Assembly: GCA_949126835.1 (NCBI GenBank)
Contig: OX421507.1
Span: forward strand, 13,024,852 to 13,088,851
DNA: 64,000 nucleotides
Direction: 5' to 3'
Source of the DNA: Anisus vortex
Lineage: Eukaryota; Mollusca; Gastropoda; Planorbidae
Shown: positions 25,496-40,400 of the stretch, piece by piece
Layout: every line of letters starts with the position of its first letter
How positions within the stretch are numbered: position 1 is the first letter of the stretch
Notes under the pieces: generated by a model
The model's input: the letters and a program-made list of their open reading frames with translations, nothing else
The model's database searches: none
What the model was told of the DNA's origin: nothing
Program-made: the position numbers and the translations under genes

Positions 25496-28400
25496 CTCTT
25501 TTAACTCTTTCCATAGTTTTTACATTCACTCTCTTTCGTTCTAGATATCTCCCTCTGTCTAGCTTTTCTACATAAACTGTCTTCATTGCTCGACCTGCCT
25601 CCCCCTCCCTCTCTCCCGCTCCCTCTCTCCCGAAACCCGTTTCTCCCCCTACTCTTTCCCTTGTACAAAAATTCCAGCAGCGGCTTGTTACATAATGGCC
25701 TCAGCCACAAAACAGAACCACCAGATTTACATCTTCACCTCATCCTGTATTCATTGCAGAATTCTGTGGGAATTATTGCTGCATCAGTGGACGGACAGAT
25801 CCGTGGACAACACACCCTGGCGCCCCAATCTCTCCCTTCCTCCATCCCTCTTTTCCCTCCCTCCCTTTCTCCATCCCTCTCTCTGCCCCCTCTCATCGCC
25901 CCCTCATCGTGTCGCCTCTTGTGTTGTTTTGTGGATGGCGATGTGAGGGAGGGGGGCGTCTATTCGGGGCAGCAAGAGCAGACGATACACACTAAAAGAG
26001 AAAGAAAAAAGTTTCGGTGACCAGATCTTTATACACACAAAAAATAAATAGCGGGAGCTGAAGGGCTGAGAAAATGATTTTGACCAGAGGTCAAGACCTA
26101 TAGCTCCACCCCCCTCTCCACACACACACAAAAGACAGACAGGGGGCGCCGTTCCGTTGGGGGCTAGCAGTCTAACACTTCGGTATTGTTACCAGAAAAA
26201 AAAGAGAGAGGGAGGGGTTGGGGGGGGGGGGCGCATAACTAGATTATTCCTGTGCTCTTCACTCCAGCATTCTTTTTAGGCCTCCAGGGGAGGGTGTCGG
26301 GGCGGGTGGTCACGCTGAGCCCGGGGGGAAAGTAATGAAGGGTTGGAGAGGGGTGGGGAGGGGGGGAGGGGGTTGTGGACGCACGAGTGCAGTGTTCGCA
26401 AATGAGAAGATTAAGGAGAGGTCTGTGGGCGAGTCAATAGGATGGGACTTGATCAATACACCGAGGCTTGATGGGGGGCGGGGGGGGGGGGGGAGACTTT
26501 TTTGTGTTATTTCTTTCTGCGTGTGCGCGCGAGACCTCGGGTAGTGTGAGCACTCGATGAGAGTTTGTCACTTCCCATATAGTGGACGTGTGAACTCATC
26601 TCTCCCTCCCTCCTTCCCACAATCTAAGTAACCAGTGTACCTATGACCTCTGTAAGCATGACTTGCCAGATCATCAACAGGTTTTCTCGACCTGTTAGTA
26701 ACCAAATTGACCCCTCTCTCTTTTGCGAAAGGCCTCTTTAGCTGACCAACAACACGACGACTCCATCGAATAGCCTCCCCCCCCTCCAACATAAACATTT
26801 TTCATTGACCAGCCTGTTCTGACCTCTCAATCCTAACGGTTCTGTGGCTATCGAATGTTTGCATAACACACAGAGACCATAAAAGTGCAGCAGTGATGTA
26901 TATTTATAAAAAAGAACTGTTTGAAAAGAACAACTCTAATTAAAGTCGTGATGTCATGTGATGTTTTCACTGCGGGAAATCTTTCTCTCACCTCCTGCTG
27001 TGTGGTTTATGTGTGGAGCAGGGAGGGTGGTCGAGCAGGGAGGGTAGTGGGACGTCACTGCTTTATGGGTTGTCACGGCGTAAAGGAAGAGAGAGGGGGG
27101 GGGGCTGTGCGGGTTGAGGCGCATTGGGTGATGTTGGGTCGTGGCGAGGAGAATTGAGAGTGAAAACGTGTCAACAAAAACTCTGGGAAGATAAGCCTGT
27201 GCCCTGGCCATTTTCCATCTTGGACTCGGGAGCTGTTGGATACCCTCCCAAAATTTTGGCCCTCTCCGCCCCGCTCTGCGTCTCTCTCTCTTTCTCTCTC
27301 TCTCACTCTCTCTGTGTGTCTCTCTCCGAAAGCCCAGGGAAGCTGTTTTTGCGATGGGCTTCATATTCCAGACGTCAAGTATCCCTGGTATTAGAAACAC
27401 AACAATAACAAAAGAAGTTCATTTGACAGATTGCACGTAGTTGGGAGAGACACGGTGATGAATTGGCTGCATAACATTTAACAGCGTGTGCCATTTATTA
27501 GGCTAGATTGTTACACTTAATTAAAACTGTAAACCGGCGCCGCGGTCCAGCGTCAGAGCGTGAAATTGTAACTCTGAAAGTCCCCCAATTTCAAATATTG
27601 TTTTCTCTCCCCGCTTTTAACACCCAGACCTGGCGTGGGGGTGGGTGTCTGCTATCAGTTTTGGGGAAAAGATTGTAGCCGTGCATTTTGCTGACCGTAT
27701 ATACTTCTTACTGTAACAAAAGTATATGGTACTGCAATACTAGCGGCCACCCATATATTACGCACTGAAGGGGGATGGAGTCTTGGATATAGCAAATTTT
27801 GCGTACGGGCGCATATGCGGAGTGGTTCCGACTGAATGCCTACGTACGCACAAAATAACTTAAAGCCTTTGTAACACTTTTAAAAAAGTTTAGAGCAGCG
27901 GCTAAGGCGAACAATAAGACTTTAAACAAATTAGTGGCGCGGTTACATTATTTCGTACATAAAAGAGGTATCGAGGATTGTTTCACACAGGCGTGCACTC
28001 ATTGAAACACATTGAATACTTACTTATTCGATTTGAAGTGACGTAACATTTCATAACGGCAAGTGACGTAACATTTCATAACGGCAAAAGATTCCGACTG
28101 ATTTTAGACTGGCGTGAAAGAATTGGTTACCAATAAATGCAAAAGCAAGATCTTATTTTTCGTCTTTAATTCGAAGTATTTAACTTTTGTTTCAGACCAA
28201 ACGTTCATACATTACTAAAATCATTTAGATATCTACTTAAAACATATTCATTGCTATGTCTCATTCATTTATGTTTTAATATAATTAGCTTCTATTTCCT
28301 TTGTATTGTTTTGAATTTGCTAGTTTTCAATGGCCCTAAGTGTTTTTCTCAGTGCGAAATGCTTTATTATTATTATACTTAAACATTTAAATTAGCCCAG

Positions 28401-31400
28401 GGCATCGGCAATGTTAGGGCCGGCACGGTACACATACATTATTACCACATGACTCATCCTTTGTTCGTTTTTTTTTTTGTTTTGTTTAAAGTCGTGGCTA
28501 ATTAAATCAAGCAGTGACACCCTGGCCCGCCGCGTGTTGCGTCATCTGACACGTGATACCTTTTTGTTTCCACGTGTGGCTGTCACGCGGTGGGCAGGCT
28601 CCATTTCCGTTGGAGGGTTTAGCAGCAGTTTAGCTAGCAACACAACCAGCTTCCACACGCTGAAAACGATGCCGCAGGTTACTGGGCGCCCGTCCCCTGG
28701 CTGGTCATCGGCGACCACAAAGCTTATTGACGCCCTGTTTTTTGTCCATTTCCAACTCCACAACCAGCATTAAATTGTTATGGCGTCCAGCCTTCTGTGG
28801 GTGGCATCGGGTTGCGACCAAGGGGTCAGATCGCTCGAGCCTTTTGATTATCATTATTGTTCTACGCCCTCACGGAGATGTGATCTTCCATAGGCAAAGA
28901 CTGTGGCTCTTGCCTGGCTTTAATTTTCTTTGTCATTTTTTTGTTCATCGTTGTGATTGCCGGCAAACTGACATTTGAGCGTCTTCTGTTCTTTTTACTG
29001 GAGCCTTCAACAATGGGATCCTGTTTGGTTCACGTCTAATGTATCTGTGCGGGTTAATTTGAAAAACTCTACGGGCTTGTTCATCATCTTGTTTTAATAC
29101 TTCAACGTGTTACGAAAGCTTAGTTATTGAACCACAATGAAGCACGTTACATAAAAATGTCCACCCAAGTGCTTTATGCATAAATGGTGCCCAAGTTGGC
29201 ATATGTTATGCTTTTGCCAAACATCTATTGTCAATATTATCATGTTATGTCATAAGACGTTTACAGAAAACTAAGCCGAAGAGACTGGTTATTTAAGTCA
29301 AGCTTACAGGATATACGATTCAAACTCTGTATCATCGACAATGCATCATGTTCTTTTGACATTAAATTAACACACTACTTTATTTGGTCATAAGATACAA
29401 AGGAATTGTGTGGCCAACACTATGCATACTGCCTTCATGTGTTTTTTTACTCCCCTGCTATCGTCTGGTCTTGGTAGACTCAGTTGTACCATCCAAACTT
29501 GTGAGCGTTGCTTCACTTGACCCCCCCCCCCCCCCCAAAAAAAAAAGGGGAGGGGGTTATTTTAAATCTACTCACACAAATATGTAGCGTGTTAAAGTGT
29601 AATGTATGGCGTCCCACATTCGTAGCCCTGGGGCTAAATTTAGATATCTCGTTTTCTGGCGTTGTACTCAACATTTATACAAGTACATGTATCGTCTCCT
29701 GACCTCTACGTGCGCCCCCGCCACCCCGCACCCCACACACCGGCTTAAGACTGTCGGTTGCAACCCAGCAGGTCGGGTTAATTATTTTGTTTCATGTTTT
29801 TTTTTTCTTCCACAGAAACGATTTGCAAAAGGTCTTCGCCATCTTGGGAAAAACTTCTTCAAGATAAGGAAGGAACATTTGCCGCATAAAGATACGGTGA
29901 GTACAACGGATTTGTGTTCTGTGGGACAGCGAGGGGAGGGCGTAGGGTGTGTGTGTGTGGTGTGGCGTGGGGTTCAATCACCTTTTACCCAGTGCAAGCC
30001 CCAGCATCCCCATTGCAATATTTAACATTACATGTAGTTCTGTGGTGGAGGCCTTTAGTACAAGTTTGTAGTTTGTTCGGTTTTTACATTTTTACCCCTT
30101 TTTAGTACCCATTTACTAGTAAATCTAAAACAATTCTACTCAATAGCCTACTATAATTTTACCGAAAACTGAAACAGGGAGAGTCCAACTGGCGGTCCGC
30201 GGGCTACCACATGGGCCCCAGAGCCTTGTACTGTGGCCCCCTAACAGGATGCTTGGCCCGTCTAGTTGTAGGCAGAGCTGTTCGCTCTCTTGCAGTCAAT
30301 GCCAGAAAAAAAGGGCTTTAATTTTAGTTGTTCTGCTTGCTTGCTTGTAGTGGTAGGTTGAGGAGGGGGTGGGGGAGTAATGGTCTTGTTGTATCGAATT
30401 CGTTATACGGCCCAATGCTGGAAATACGTTGCACAAACCTGATAACACTATTGAGGGGGTCTCTTTCGGTCAGCCGCTTCATTTAGTTGGTCACTTTTCT
30501 GATTAACGGCTGTGAACGGGTGAGGATCAAGAAATCTTCAAACCTTGTTTTACAAGCAGATTGTATGCTTAGACCTGTTTTATGCCATTGTGGTAAGTGG
30601 AACCGCTCAATGGTGCCAATTGTGTATGTGCGTCATGTCTAGGCCGGATGGTCTCACTTTTTGGTGAGGATGGCAATAGCTATAAGCGCTTCCATTGCTC
30701 CCCCCGCCCTCGCTCCCCCAGGGACAGGAAATGGTCAACCCAGATATTCGTGTGTCAGGGTGTTATTAGTAATCGATACCACTACCCTCCGGGGCCCCTC
30801 GTGGCGCACGCGCGTGTGTATGTGGGTGGGGGGTGGAGAAGGCGTTCTTGAGTGTTGGGCTTCTACTGACCTGTGGGCGTGTGTTGGCCGTGTGGGTTGG
30901 GGGCCTGGGCCACCGAAGCGCTGCTTTGACTTCAGAATGACTGTAGGTAGTGGGTGATAGCGCCATTATCAAGCATTGATACAATTATCCTTATCGTTGT
31001 ATTGTGATGGCCCGAGAGAATGGGGCGTTTTGGGAGATATGAGAATAGGCGTCATCCGGTGAAGGTAGTGCTCCCGATATTTTTGATATAGTATGTTGCA
31101 ACAATATGGCGTACCGAACAGGTTCAGAGTTCGAATCCTGGTGACGGCTAGGCTCTGTTCCCGGGTGTAGAAAGTGTCTCAGAGTCTACCCAGCTCTGAT
31201 GGGTACCTGAATTTAGTGGGGGGTGGGGGTGTAAAGTAAAAGCGTCTGGGCATTGTGCTGTCCGCACAATCCCATAATATGCCCTTACCACAGAAACTGA
31301 TGAACGCACCAGCCGTGTGGATCAGTTTGGTCCGACGGTATTCTTCACGTTTTTATTTCTCTGTTACAACAATATTATTATAAGTACTATTGTTTTTTTT

Positions 31401-34400
31401 TTTTTTTTTCTTTTTTTTTGGTTTTTTGTTTTTTTGCATATATTTTCAAGCGTTCCCTTGAACAAAACGTCTCTTTTACAATTCCTTAGTGACCCAAACC
31501 CCATATTTGAATTATTTCTCTCACGCCCCTATCCTAAGTATCATTTTATATTAGAGTTATTAAAATTTAGAATAGTAGGCTACAGAATTTGTTTGTACGC
31601 TTGTGAGTTAAGTCGGTCGCAAGTGTTAAGAAGTCGCATCAGCCAAAACCCGCGAACTTGAGCGCAGCCAAATCTGCTTTGCACAACAACAAAAAAACCA
31701 ATTGTTCGATCCGCGACAAATGAACCAATCAGCCCGCGTCGCCAGAAACTGCAGTGTGTGTGGTACGAGCGTGAAACGAGGAGAACAATTTGGACGGTTC
31801 ATTAAAATTTAATAGATGGCTGCGGGAAAGAATGAGCTTTGAAATCAAGCGAGAAGTTTGTCTGACACAGTTGTGTGTCACCTGAAATAATGCTATTGGC
31901 AGTCTGTCAAAAGCTGTAATGTCAAACTTTTTTTTTTAATCTGGTTATTTTAACAGGGGAAGTAACAGACTGTTTTATAGATTATCTCTTTTCATTACAA
32001 ATTTAAGTTTGGAGGTGTCAACAACAAAAACCTGTCCAGCCCTATCTATAGCAATTATTCAAACATGTCCTTAGAAAAAAATAAACCACTGACCAGTCTA
32101 AGCGAATTAATGATGTCTGTGTTGTTGTTTTTTTTGTTGTTTTTTTTGCAAGCTGTCGACTCAAAGTAATTTAAAGTTTTCTTTTCTTGGCTAGCTTAAT
32201 ATCTAAATTTTGCACTATCACACTATCAGTACATAAATCATTGCAATTGTCTCTTATCAGTGCACCAGTTTACATAATATTTAATCACGTTATGGCATTC
32301 TGAAAGTGTGTATGAATTAATTTAAAGTCACACGTGAAGTAAGTGTAACATCAACTCAGGTACGGTCTTTGTCTGCGTCTCGTACTGACAAGTCACTCCC
32401 CTCCCGTCCCCCCCCCCCCTTGTACCTGCTGTAGTGTTGTTTCCTTAATCCCATCGAATTAATCGTCGCATTCTTTTGTTCTCCCTGGCCACAAAGTGCA
32501 CAGCCAACACTCGAGAGTGTCTGTCTGCCAACCGCCATAGTTCATCGATTAGTCACATGAAGACTTGAATGTCATCCTTTGTCACACTGTGTAGGTTAAT
32601 ATTTATGCACCACCTTTGAACGTATGCACTATGCATAAATGCACCGCGGGGACACGGTAACCGGGCGGCAGCGCGCTCGGTCTGTGTCCTGGGTTCGAAT
32701 CCTGGTGACGGTTAGGATGTGTTCTCGGGTCTGGAGGGTGTCCCTGGGTCAGCTCTGATGGGTACCTGGCTTTGGTGGGGGTAAAGTAAAGGCGGTTGGG
32801 CACTGTACTGGCCACACAAAACCCTAGTCTGCCGCGGCCACGGAAACTGACGAACGCTGCTTCACCAGCCGTATGGACCAATTTGTTCCGACGCGATTTC
32901 GTTACTTTTTTTTTTTAAATGCACCGCCGTGACTTATTAAATTAGTACGTTATTACGAGCATGACATATTGTTCTAAACAGTTACACGTCCTATGAGAGT
33001 TACCGTATCAGACATTTTAAACATTTATTTGTACCTTTACAGAAATCCTCGAGCCTACACCCTTTCCACCTCACCCCTCGTTCTCTATTTAAAAGGTAGT
33101 TGTGGCATATTCACCCTCTTGTGTTAATAACTAATATAAGGGTATACGAGTACATAAATAGATTTAAACTATTGCTATTCGAGTGTTGACGGTGAGCTGG
33201 TAGGCGAGCGATATAAAGGGGCCGTTCATAAATGACATCATGAACCTTGGATCGGAAAAGTGTGGTTCAAACAAATGTGACGAAATCAACGAAGGTTTTT
33301 TATGGACGGCGTCTAAACACGCCAAAAAAATGTTTCACCTTTTAATAATCCTTTTTGTGTAGAGTATATGCAATAGACTTTAGTTTTAAACTATGGATCC
33401 TTATAGTCTGGTGTGACATTAAAGCGATGGCTGTAGTCTAGTGCGACATTAAAGCGATGGCTGTAGTCCTCCCCTCCCGCTCCCCTTTCCATCCTCTCGA
33501 CATTCTGTCCAGCTTGAGCCGCGGTTGAGCTAATAAGACGGCTATAGATCAGAATTGGAAGCGGAGGTGTTAGTTATTGATTGGTTGGGCTGGTGGCATT
33601 GACGTCTGCCATCCGTCTTCCGAGTTTGTTGATGTTGATTTTCCCGAACACATCTGGTGTAGGCTCCCCCACCCCACCACGCCATCCTACATTGCTGAGT
33701 GAGGGTGCGTGCAAGAGGGGCGCATACGTTGACATATTGCTGAACCAACCAATTAAACGTGTCGCTAAAAAAAAACAATGAGTAACCCATTCAGACCAAT
33801 GCTAATGCATAATATGGGCTTGTGAAGTAGCGTTTCTTAGTTTGTGTGGCCACGGCAGACAAGGGATTGTGTTGCCAGCACATTGCTTACTTATCCCTAA
33901 ATACTGCCGGGGATACCCGTCCGGATATGGGTAGCCTCAGTGGCACACGCCCCAGACCTGGGCACGAAATCATGCATAGCCTTCGTCAAGATTTCAAAAC
34001 AAGGCGGTCCTTTAGCACAACAGGCCAGCGCTCTATCGCTATAGCACCTTGTTGCGCGGTCTCTATGAAACTGTGGGGTAGTAGTGTATGTAAACGACCC
34101 CCCGACTGTTCGTGTGTGACAGTGTGAAGATAGCTTTCCTATTTAAAACTAAACGTTTTCTCTCCCTTGCACTGTATTTGTAGTCCACGATGTTGTATAT
34201 AGTAAATATTTTTTGACTTGGCTCTCTATAATAATTGGTTGTTGAAAACGAAAAAAAAACATCAACTCTTGTTTATAAATCAATGACACAACATAGGAGA
34301 TGGAGATGGAGTGGAAAACAAATGACAAGGTGGTTCAAAAGGGGGGTAGGGGATGAGGCGGCTACCATGTTTGAAGTTGTACACACTCACACAGACATAC

Positions 34401-37400
34401 ACAGTAACACACGTTTGGCGTATCGACTATCGACTCACAACAAAGTTGACTCATTAGAGGGGAGTTAACTGGCATTGATTTTCACTTCTTTTAGCCTCTA
34501 CCATTAACGAGGTATCAGCACGACACTGTGGGACAACTCTTGGCTTGACTAGTTGTTTGTTGGTTTGTAACAAACCTGGAGCGATTTGTGGTAGGGATTT
34601 TGTTGTTGTTTGTGCATTGTTGTTTTTTTGTGGTATGTTGGCGTTTAAAATGATGTCTGGCTGTCCTGTCTGATTGGTTCCCTGCTTCCTATGATGCCAT
34701 CAACGGCCAATAAAAGGCAAGCTTACAACCGAGTCAGATGTATGATAGACTGCCATTGGTTCAATACAACAGACAGTAATCGAGTACTTGTTATTTTTTT
34801 TTATTTTACAAAAATCTATTAAGAATCAATTGTCTGTAAATTGTTTAACAAAAAAAATGTTTTAAAGAATTTCACAGCTAAATATGGACAGTTAAAAAAC
34901 GAGTTCTTTGTGTCTGTGCCTATGTGTGTGCAATGCTCCAACAATGCTTCAATGTGTTAGCTGACGTGTAAAAAACATATTTGTACCGTGCTGCGTTGCC
35001 CCATGCCGTGGAACTGTCCATCGTGATTGATTGGGTTCATCAGAAATATGCTCTCGATTTACAAATACAATCACGAAAATTATTCGTCTTTTTTGTTTTT
35101 TGTTTTGTTATTGTTTGATTATTTTGTCACGATTGGGGCTGTTTGCATTGAAATAATTTATAACAGCCAGAATGTGCCTTTTTTCTTCTCTCCCTTGCAA
35201 ATAATTCCGGAAACGAGCGGGTTGACATATAAAAGAAAATGTCTGCCTTAGATTATGCATCGATTTTTTGTTATCACAATGCTTTAAAACCCTTGATAGT
35301 ATCAGTTCTCTGTATGCTGCTCACGGTATAAAATACATATTTTTTTTCATGTATTATAATTGCATTACTGTCTTTGTAGGTTTTGATGTGTTTATTTTTT
35401 TTAAAATCATTTCAAAACTGTTGAGCGCGTTATTATATATGATTTATATTCTGTCGTTATCACAATAACAATTTGTTGTCCTAATGGTACTTGAACTGGT
35501 GATACAATCTTATGGCTTGTCTTGGTCGTTCGTTTTTTTACAAACCGAGTCTTATAACATTGACCGGATCCTCAAGAAGGCCGGCTGTGTCTCACTCAGG
35601 ACCAGACAGCTACCATTGAACACTATCGCTTGCCCCCCCCCCTTTCCCCACATCTTCTCCTGGCCTCTCTCTCTCTCTCTCTCTCGCTCTCTTCTCTCCC
35701 AGACCATCACAGTTAGCGAGGGTCTAATTATGGTGAGCGGCCCCAGCCAGGCTTCGTCCGCTCTGAGGGAGAGGTGGTGTGTGTGTGGGGCGGGGGGGAT
35801 GAGGTTGACCTCTGCCCCTTCCCCCTTTAGCCCAATCGACAATTGTTCATTTGGATAGAGATGGACTCGGCTTGCAGCCTGGTCGGGTTTGTGTTGTCCA
35901 GACTTGGGGGGAGGTCAAGACATCTCTTGTAGTCGATTATTGATGGATGCCCTCGCCACGGCCAGGACTCCCGGACACTTTGTGAACCCAAAAACAGTTT
36001 ACGTCTGCATGGACTTTCTTGAGCGACTAACCAATAATATATTGTTAGAGATTTACACCTATGCAATAACATCATTTATTCAAACTGAAAGTCTTTACAA
36101 AAAAAATTATGTCCTCTATATCATTGTAAAATAACAGTAGCTAAACGTTGTTTGAATAATGTAACATTACAATATGTTTTCAGGCGTCGATACAATTTGT
36201 ATGGCTAATACCTTTTAAAGCAAATAGTTTAATTCATTTCGCTTCCCTTCATAATTCTATAATTTAACAGTGGCCGGTTTCAACGATGAAAAAAAAAACA
36301 ACTAACAACTAACGCCGCGTTTAAGTTGAATTAAGTTCTAACTTTCTAACGTAGGCTATGTATAATTTTTTTTAAATGCAAAATGGCGCTTGACGTAATC
36401 CAAGGGAAGTAACTGGATAAAAGAAAAACAAACTGCATTGTCTTGACATGACACTTGCTGCAATTGTGTGTGTGTGAGAGGGGGGGGGGCGAGGAACATG
36501 GGCTGACGCCATCACTCGTGTTATATTACAAGTCTCTAGCGTTGAGCTGATACGGGTATTTTCATACATCATACCCCCGCCCCACCCCCCTCTCGCCCCC
36601 GACGTGAAACTACATTAAAAGTATCTAGCTATTACTATTATAATTGTGTATCACTACAAGTTGTCCGTTTAATTTCCTATGTTCTTATCTATGATTATTA
36701 GTTCGGGATGGATGGGGAAGATAAGTGCATGTAAGTATATAATATTGCAACGACTTAACCACTGTAATTTTGTGTGTGTGTGTGCTGCTATTGATAGTAT
36801 TAGTACTATAATTGATATAAAAGGATCACGGGGCGCATTCATTATATATTATTACACCTTAGTTATGTCCCCTGTTCCTTTTATACGTCTTTGTACCGAT
36901 TTGTTTATTTTTTTTTCAACCCGTTGGTTAAAATCCACGCGAGGCATGATTAAATCGTTAACGTGTTGTCGTCTGCAACGTTCTTAGTTCATACAACCCA
37001 GTTGGTCGGAGTGTTGTTGTTTTTTTAAAAGTATGTTAGTTGTTTTTTTTGTTTTTTTCCGCGCCGTAGTTTGGTGTAAGGGAGGTGAGGCTGGGGAGGA
37101 GGGGGGGTAATGAAATGTGTTGCTGTTGATATGCTGAAGTTTGTGATGGCGTGGCTGTGTTTTAGTTGCGCGTGGTGTGCACTGTGGCAGATGTTGGAGC
37201 GTGGGTCTGGGGGGCTTATAAACGTGAAAGGTGGGGCGGGGCGTTCGAGGAACGTAGTATTTCTTTAAGACGCCACGTGTCCTTGTTTTTTTCTTTGTTG
37301 TTTACAAGTTTTGTGCCTCCTCTCTAAGAAACCTCGCGATTTGTTGTTGAGCTCTTTTAAATAAACGAATCACCCTTCATAAGAGGGTTGGCTGCTGTCA

Positions 37401-40400
37401 CCTTTTGGTTGCTCTTTAATAATTTCCATTCTTACCCTCGCCGCTATCCTCGGTATCTCTTATTTTGATTGGCGGTTGAATGCTACCTGAAGTCTCCCTT
37501 CCCTGCATACATTCTCTTTGACCCTTTCCCTCTATCCTCCCAATCAGTCGACCACTACCCACTGTTGCCCTTAGTCTACGATTGGTGCGAAATCTTCCTT
37601 TCACCGTCTCCCTGGGCCCCCTCTGGGCATTGATAAAACACGAACCGCCCCCCCCCCCCGGAGCCCTTTTCATTCAGGGGCGGGTGATCTCGGGTTGTCC
37701 CTGGCCTGATGTTTGGTCAACAGCTATCATATTAGTCCAGGGGACATAACAATATTGCCTTTCTCTTCTCTCTCACCATCATTTTCTCCCTTTTCTTCTC
37801 TCCTACTTCGCCCACACCACTCCTGGTGGGAGGAGGTGTACTTCCTCTCCAGTTAGTAGACGAGTGTAAGCCGAGGGCCAACCATTCAAGAGTGAAGAAG
37901 GCAATGACCGTGTGTGTGTGTCTTATTGTGGAGTATTGTTCACGAGAAAGAATGAGAGAGAGAGAGAAAAAACATACGTTAAGGGCCGGCATCTGTCGAG
38001 TTTAGCGGGAAATCCCCAAAAGATAATTACTAGAAAAACACGCGTTCAAAGTTAGCCGTTGGGCGTTTAAGTCCTAGTGAAAATATTATTTCTTTATCTT
38101 AGAGCTGGAAGACAAGTCAAGATTTACGTAAAAATGACCACAAAAAAAAAATGGAATGTTCGTTTTAGCAAACAACTAATTACGGGCCTTTTGTTTATTC
38201 TGTTGTCATGGTGTTGATTTTTGTTGTTTTTATTATTCATATCTTCTGGTATTGAACAAGAAGGCCATATTTCCCGGTAATGCTTCCATCTAATGATGGC
38301 TGACTTTAACATGACAATCTCCCGCCAGCGGATTAGTTGTTTCTTGTTTAGATAGCACAGAAAACGTACACTTGCAGACGACAGCTCGAGCTGCTGGCTG
38401 GATTCTTTCCCCCTGATTTATTATTAAAACAGGAAGCGATTATTGCTACGTTTCAATTTTCTCCGGGTTGTTAGACCTATGTAAAACAAAGAATATATTA
38501 AGGAAATTGATTTCATTGATTCATAGTGATGTAATCGAGACAATACCCCAATTTCAGGCAATGCTCATATTTTTAGTTACGCGTATTCCAACTTTTAACG
38601 TCTTGTTTTATCGTGTCACATATTTTATAAGTTCACTTTTTTTTCTCGAGTGGCATGCGGGCATGGAAGGGGTTGCCTGAACAAACCATGAAAACCAATA
38701 ACTTGACATCATTCAATTAAAAACAATAATTGCAAGACTAGAATCAAACTTACGGATACGCGTAAGGCGCAATACTCGTCCGTACAGATGGGGGCGTCTG
38801 TAACATATAAAATAATATATAAGATATTTGAGCTAGTTATATTTTGTCCATATTGCACTCGTGTTACTTGTAGTTTTTGTTTCTTTTTTTACTTTATTTT
38901 ACAATTGTATAATTGACAACAACGCATATCGGTGGTCTCAAGGCTTGCCCTCTGGTGAAAGGATGTTATTTTTAAATAAATTGTTTTATTTAACAAGTTC
39001 AATTAAGTCCCTTCAATGTTTTTGTGGCGCGTATTTCTTGTGTTTTATTTAGCTGGGGGGGAAATGTTTGTCATTCCTAGAAAGACTTGGAGAGCCAAAA
39101 AGAAAATGTTGTTTCGCAGTTTTTATTGTTTATCTTCCCATTAATTGACTTGGCTTGTAATGTCCCCCGAGTTTGTTTCTAAACAAATACCTCCTCCCCC
39201 GCCCATACACACACACTATAAGCGAGACAGGCCTCTTTGCACACGAGACATTTGTCGAGCGCCACCCAGGAGGAGTTGTTGTCCCAATGTTACGCTCCAA
39301 CAGTAGGTGACGTGGACGACAAAGGCATGCTGACACGCTTCACCCGGTAGGTTAAACTTACAGGGGGTGGGGGGAGGAAAAATGTGGAAAGGGGAGGGGG
39401 TGCGTGTGACGGTGTGTGCTTATTTCAAACAGACATCGGCTACCTGCCCCATAGTCCCTAGACCCCAGAAGTTGACGTGTTTGTACGTGTGCATCCTGGT
39501 GTGATCTTTAGTTACACCCGTCTGCTCATCTTTTCTTTGGGTAAAGAAAAAAAGAAATTCCGGATTATTATTTTTTTACAAGGATCTCAACTCAAGACTT
39601 TCAGAAACGCAGCCCATGTTGTGATACCTACCATGTTTTTTTAAAAATTGGTTTTAAAAAAAAGTTGCCAATGTAAAACAAACCGTAGTCTATATTATGC
39701 ATGTACAGCTATATAAATTGTAGGCCCATACTAAATTATACGTGCTGTATGTGTAACTCATCCTCGTTGTGATAGAGCAAATGTGGGAAAATCAAACACG
39801 TCCTACTTTCTTGTTACAACTCTACACACGGCAGACGGTAGCTTGGCTGCCGCCATTTATTTTTCCACATTTTGTTCCGGAATAAATGCTGAAGAAAAAA
39901 GACGTTTCAGTGTTGTTAAGCCCTTTACGGGTTTGCCTGGGCCCCCGACACAATACTACACCGCCCGGCTGACACCTAGCGCAGCCTTTACCTCACCACC
40001 GCCTCTCTCTCTCTCTCGCCCCTTTCCTCTCCCCGCCCGGTACGCTGAGGCTTTTATAGATCGTTGTTCGGCTGCTATGTTAGGTCGTCGCCATCTTGAA
40101 TTGTTCGCCCGCCAGCCGATAGCGAAACACGGAGCATGTTATGTTGTTGGTTTCGAGGCTATATGTCGAGGTGCTTGAAAATCTGCCTACAAAAAGCGAT
40201 CGACTTGTCTGTCAATCATTTGTTACAATTACGAAAGGATTAACTAAAACAAAAAACACTGCCCACTGTAATAAGTGATTGGATGACGTATTTCTAAACT
40301 TTAATGGATATTAGCCGAGTGTGTTCTGACAATTTTTGTGTAAGGAATTTGTGAAGTTCTTAGTTGTGTGTTGGCAGTCGAGATAAAACAAGGTCGCCCG

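Larger units (their letters stand above)
23915..29815 (+). other. intron between w5 and w6
   Basis: A 5.9 kb intron containing the 45-bp minisatellite at 24041-24535, TC tracts near 25464-25495 and 27282-27312, G-rich patches near 26220 and 26335-26370, and a 25-bp direct duplication at 28036-28085. No exon or dispersed element was recognised in the rest. Confidence 0.5.

Noticed and set aside
25586..26020. 144-residue Pro/Ser/Leu-rich plus-strand frame
   Set aside because: C-rich and TC-rich low-complexity DNA inside the w5-w6 intron.
35484..35858. Frame with an [10 protein letters not shown] segment resembling [10 protein letters not shown] at 10.4 kb
   Set aside because: The similarity is about ten residues and the nucleotide sequences do not align further; judged coincidental.
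39783..40178. 131-residue plus-strand frame in the CpG-rich block
   Set aside because: Low-complexity composition, no recognised domain and no matched donor; kept only as a candidate promoter region.
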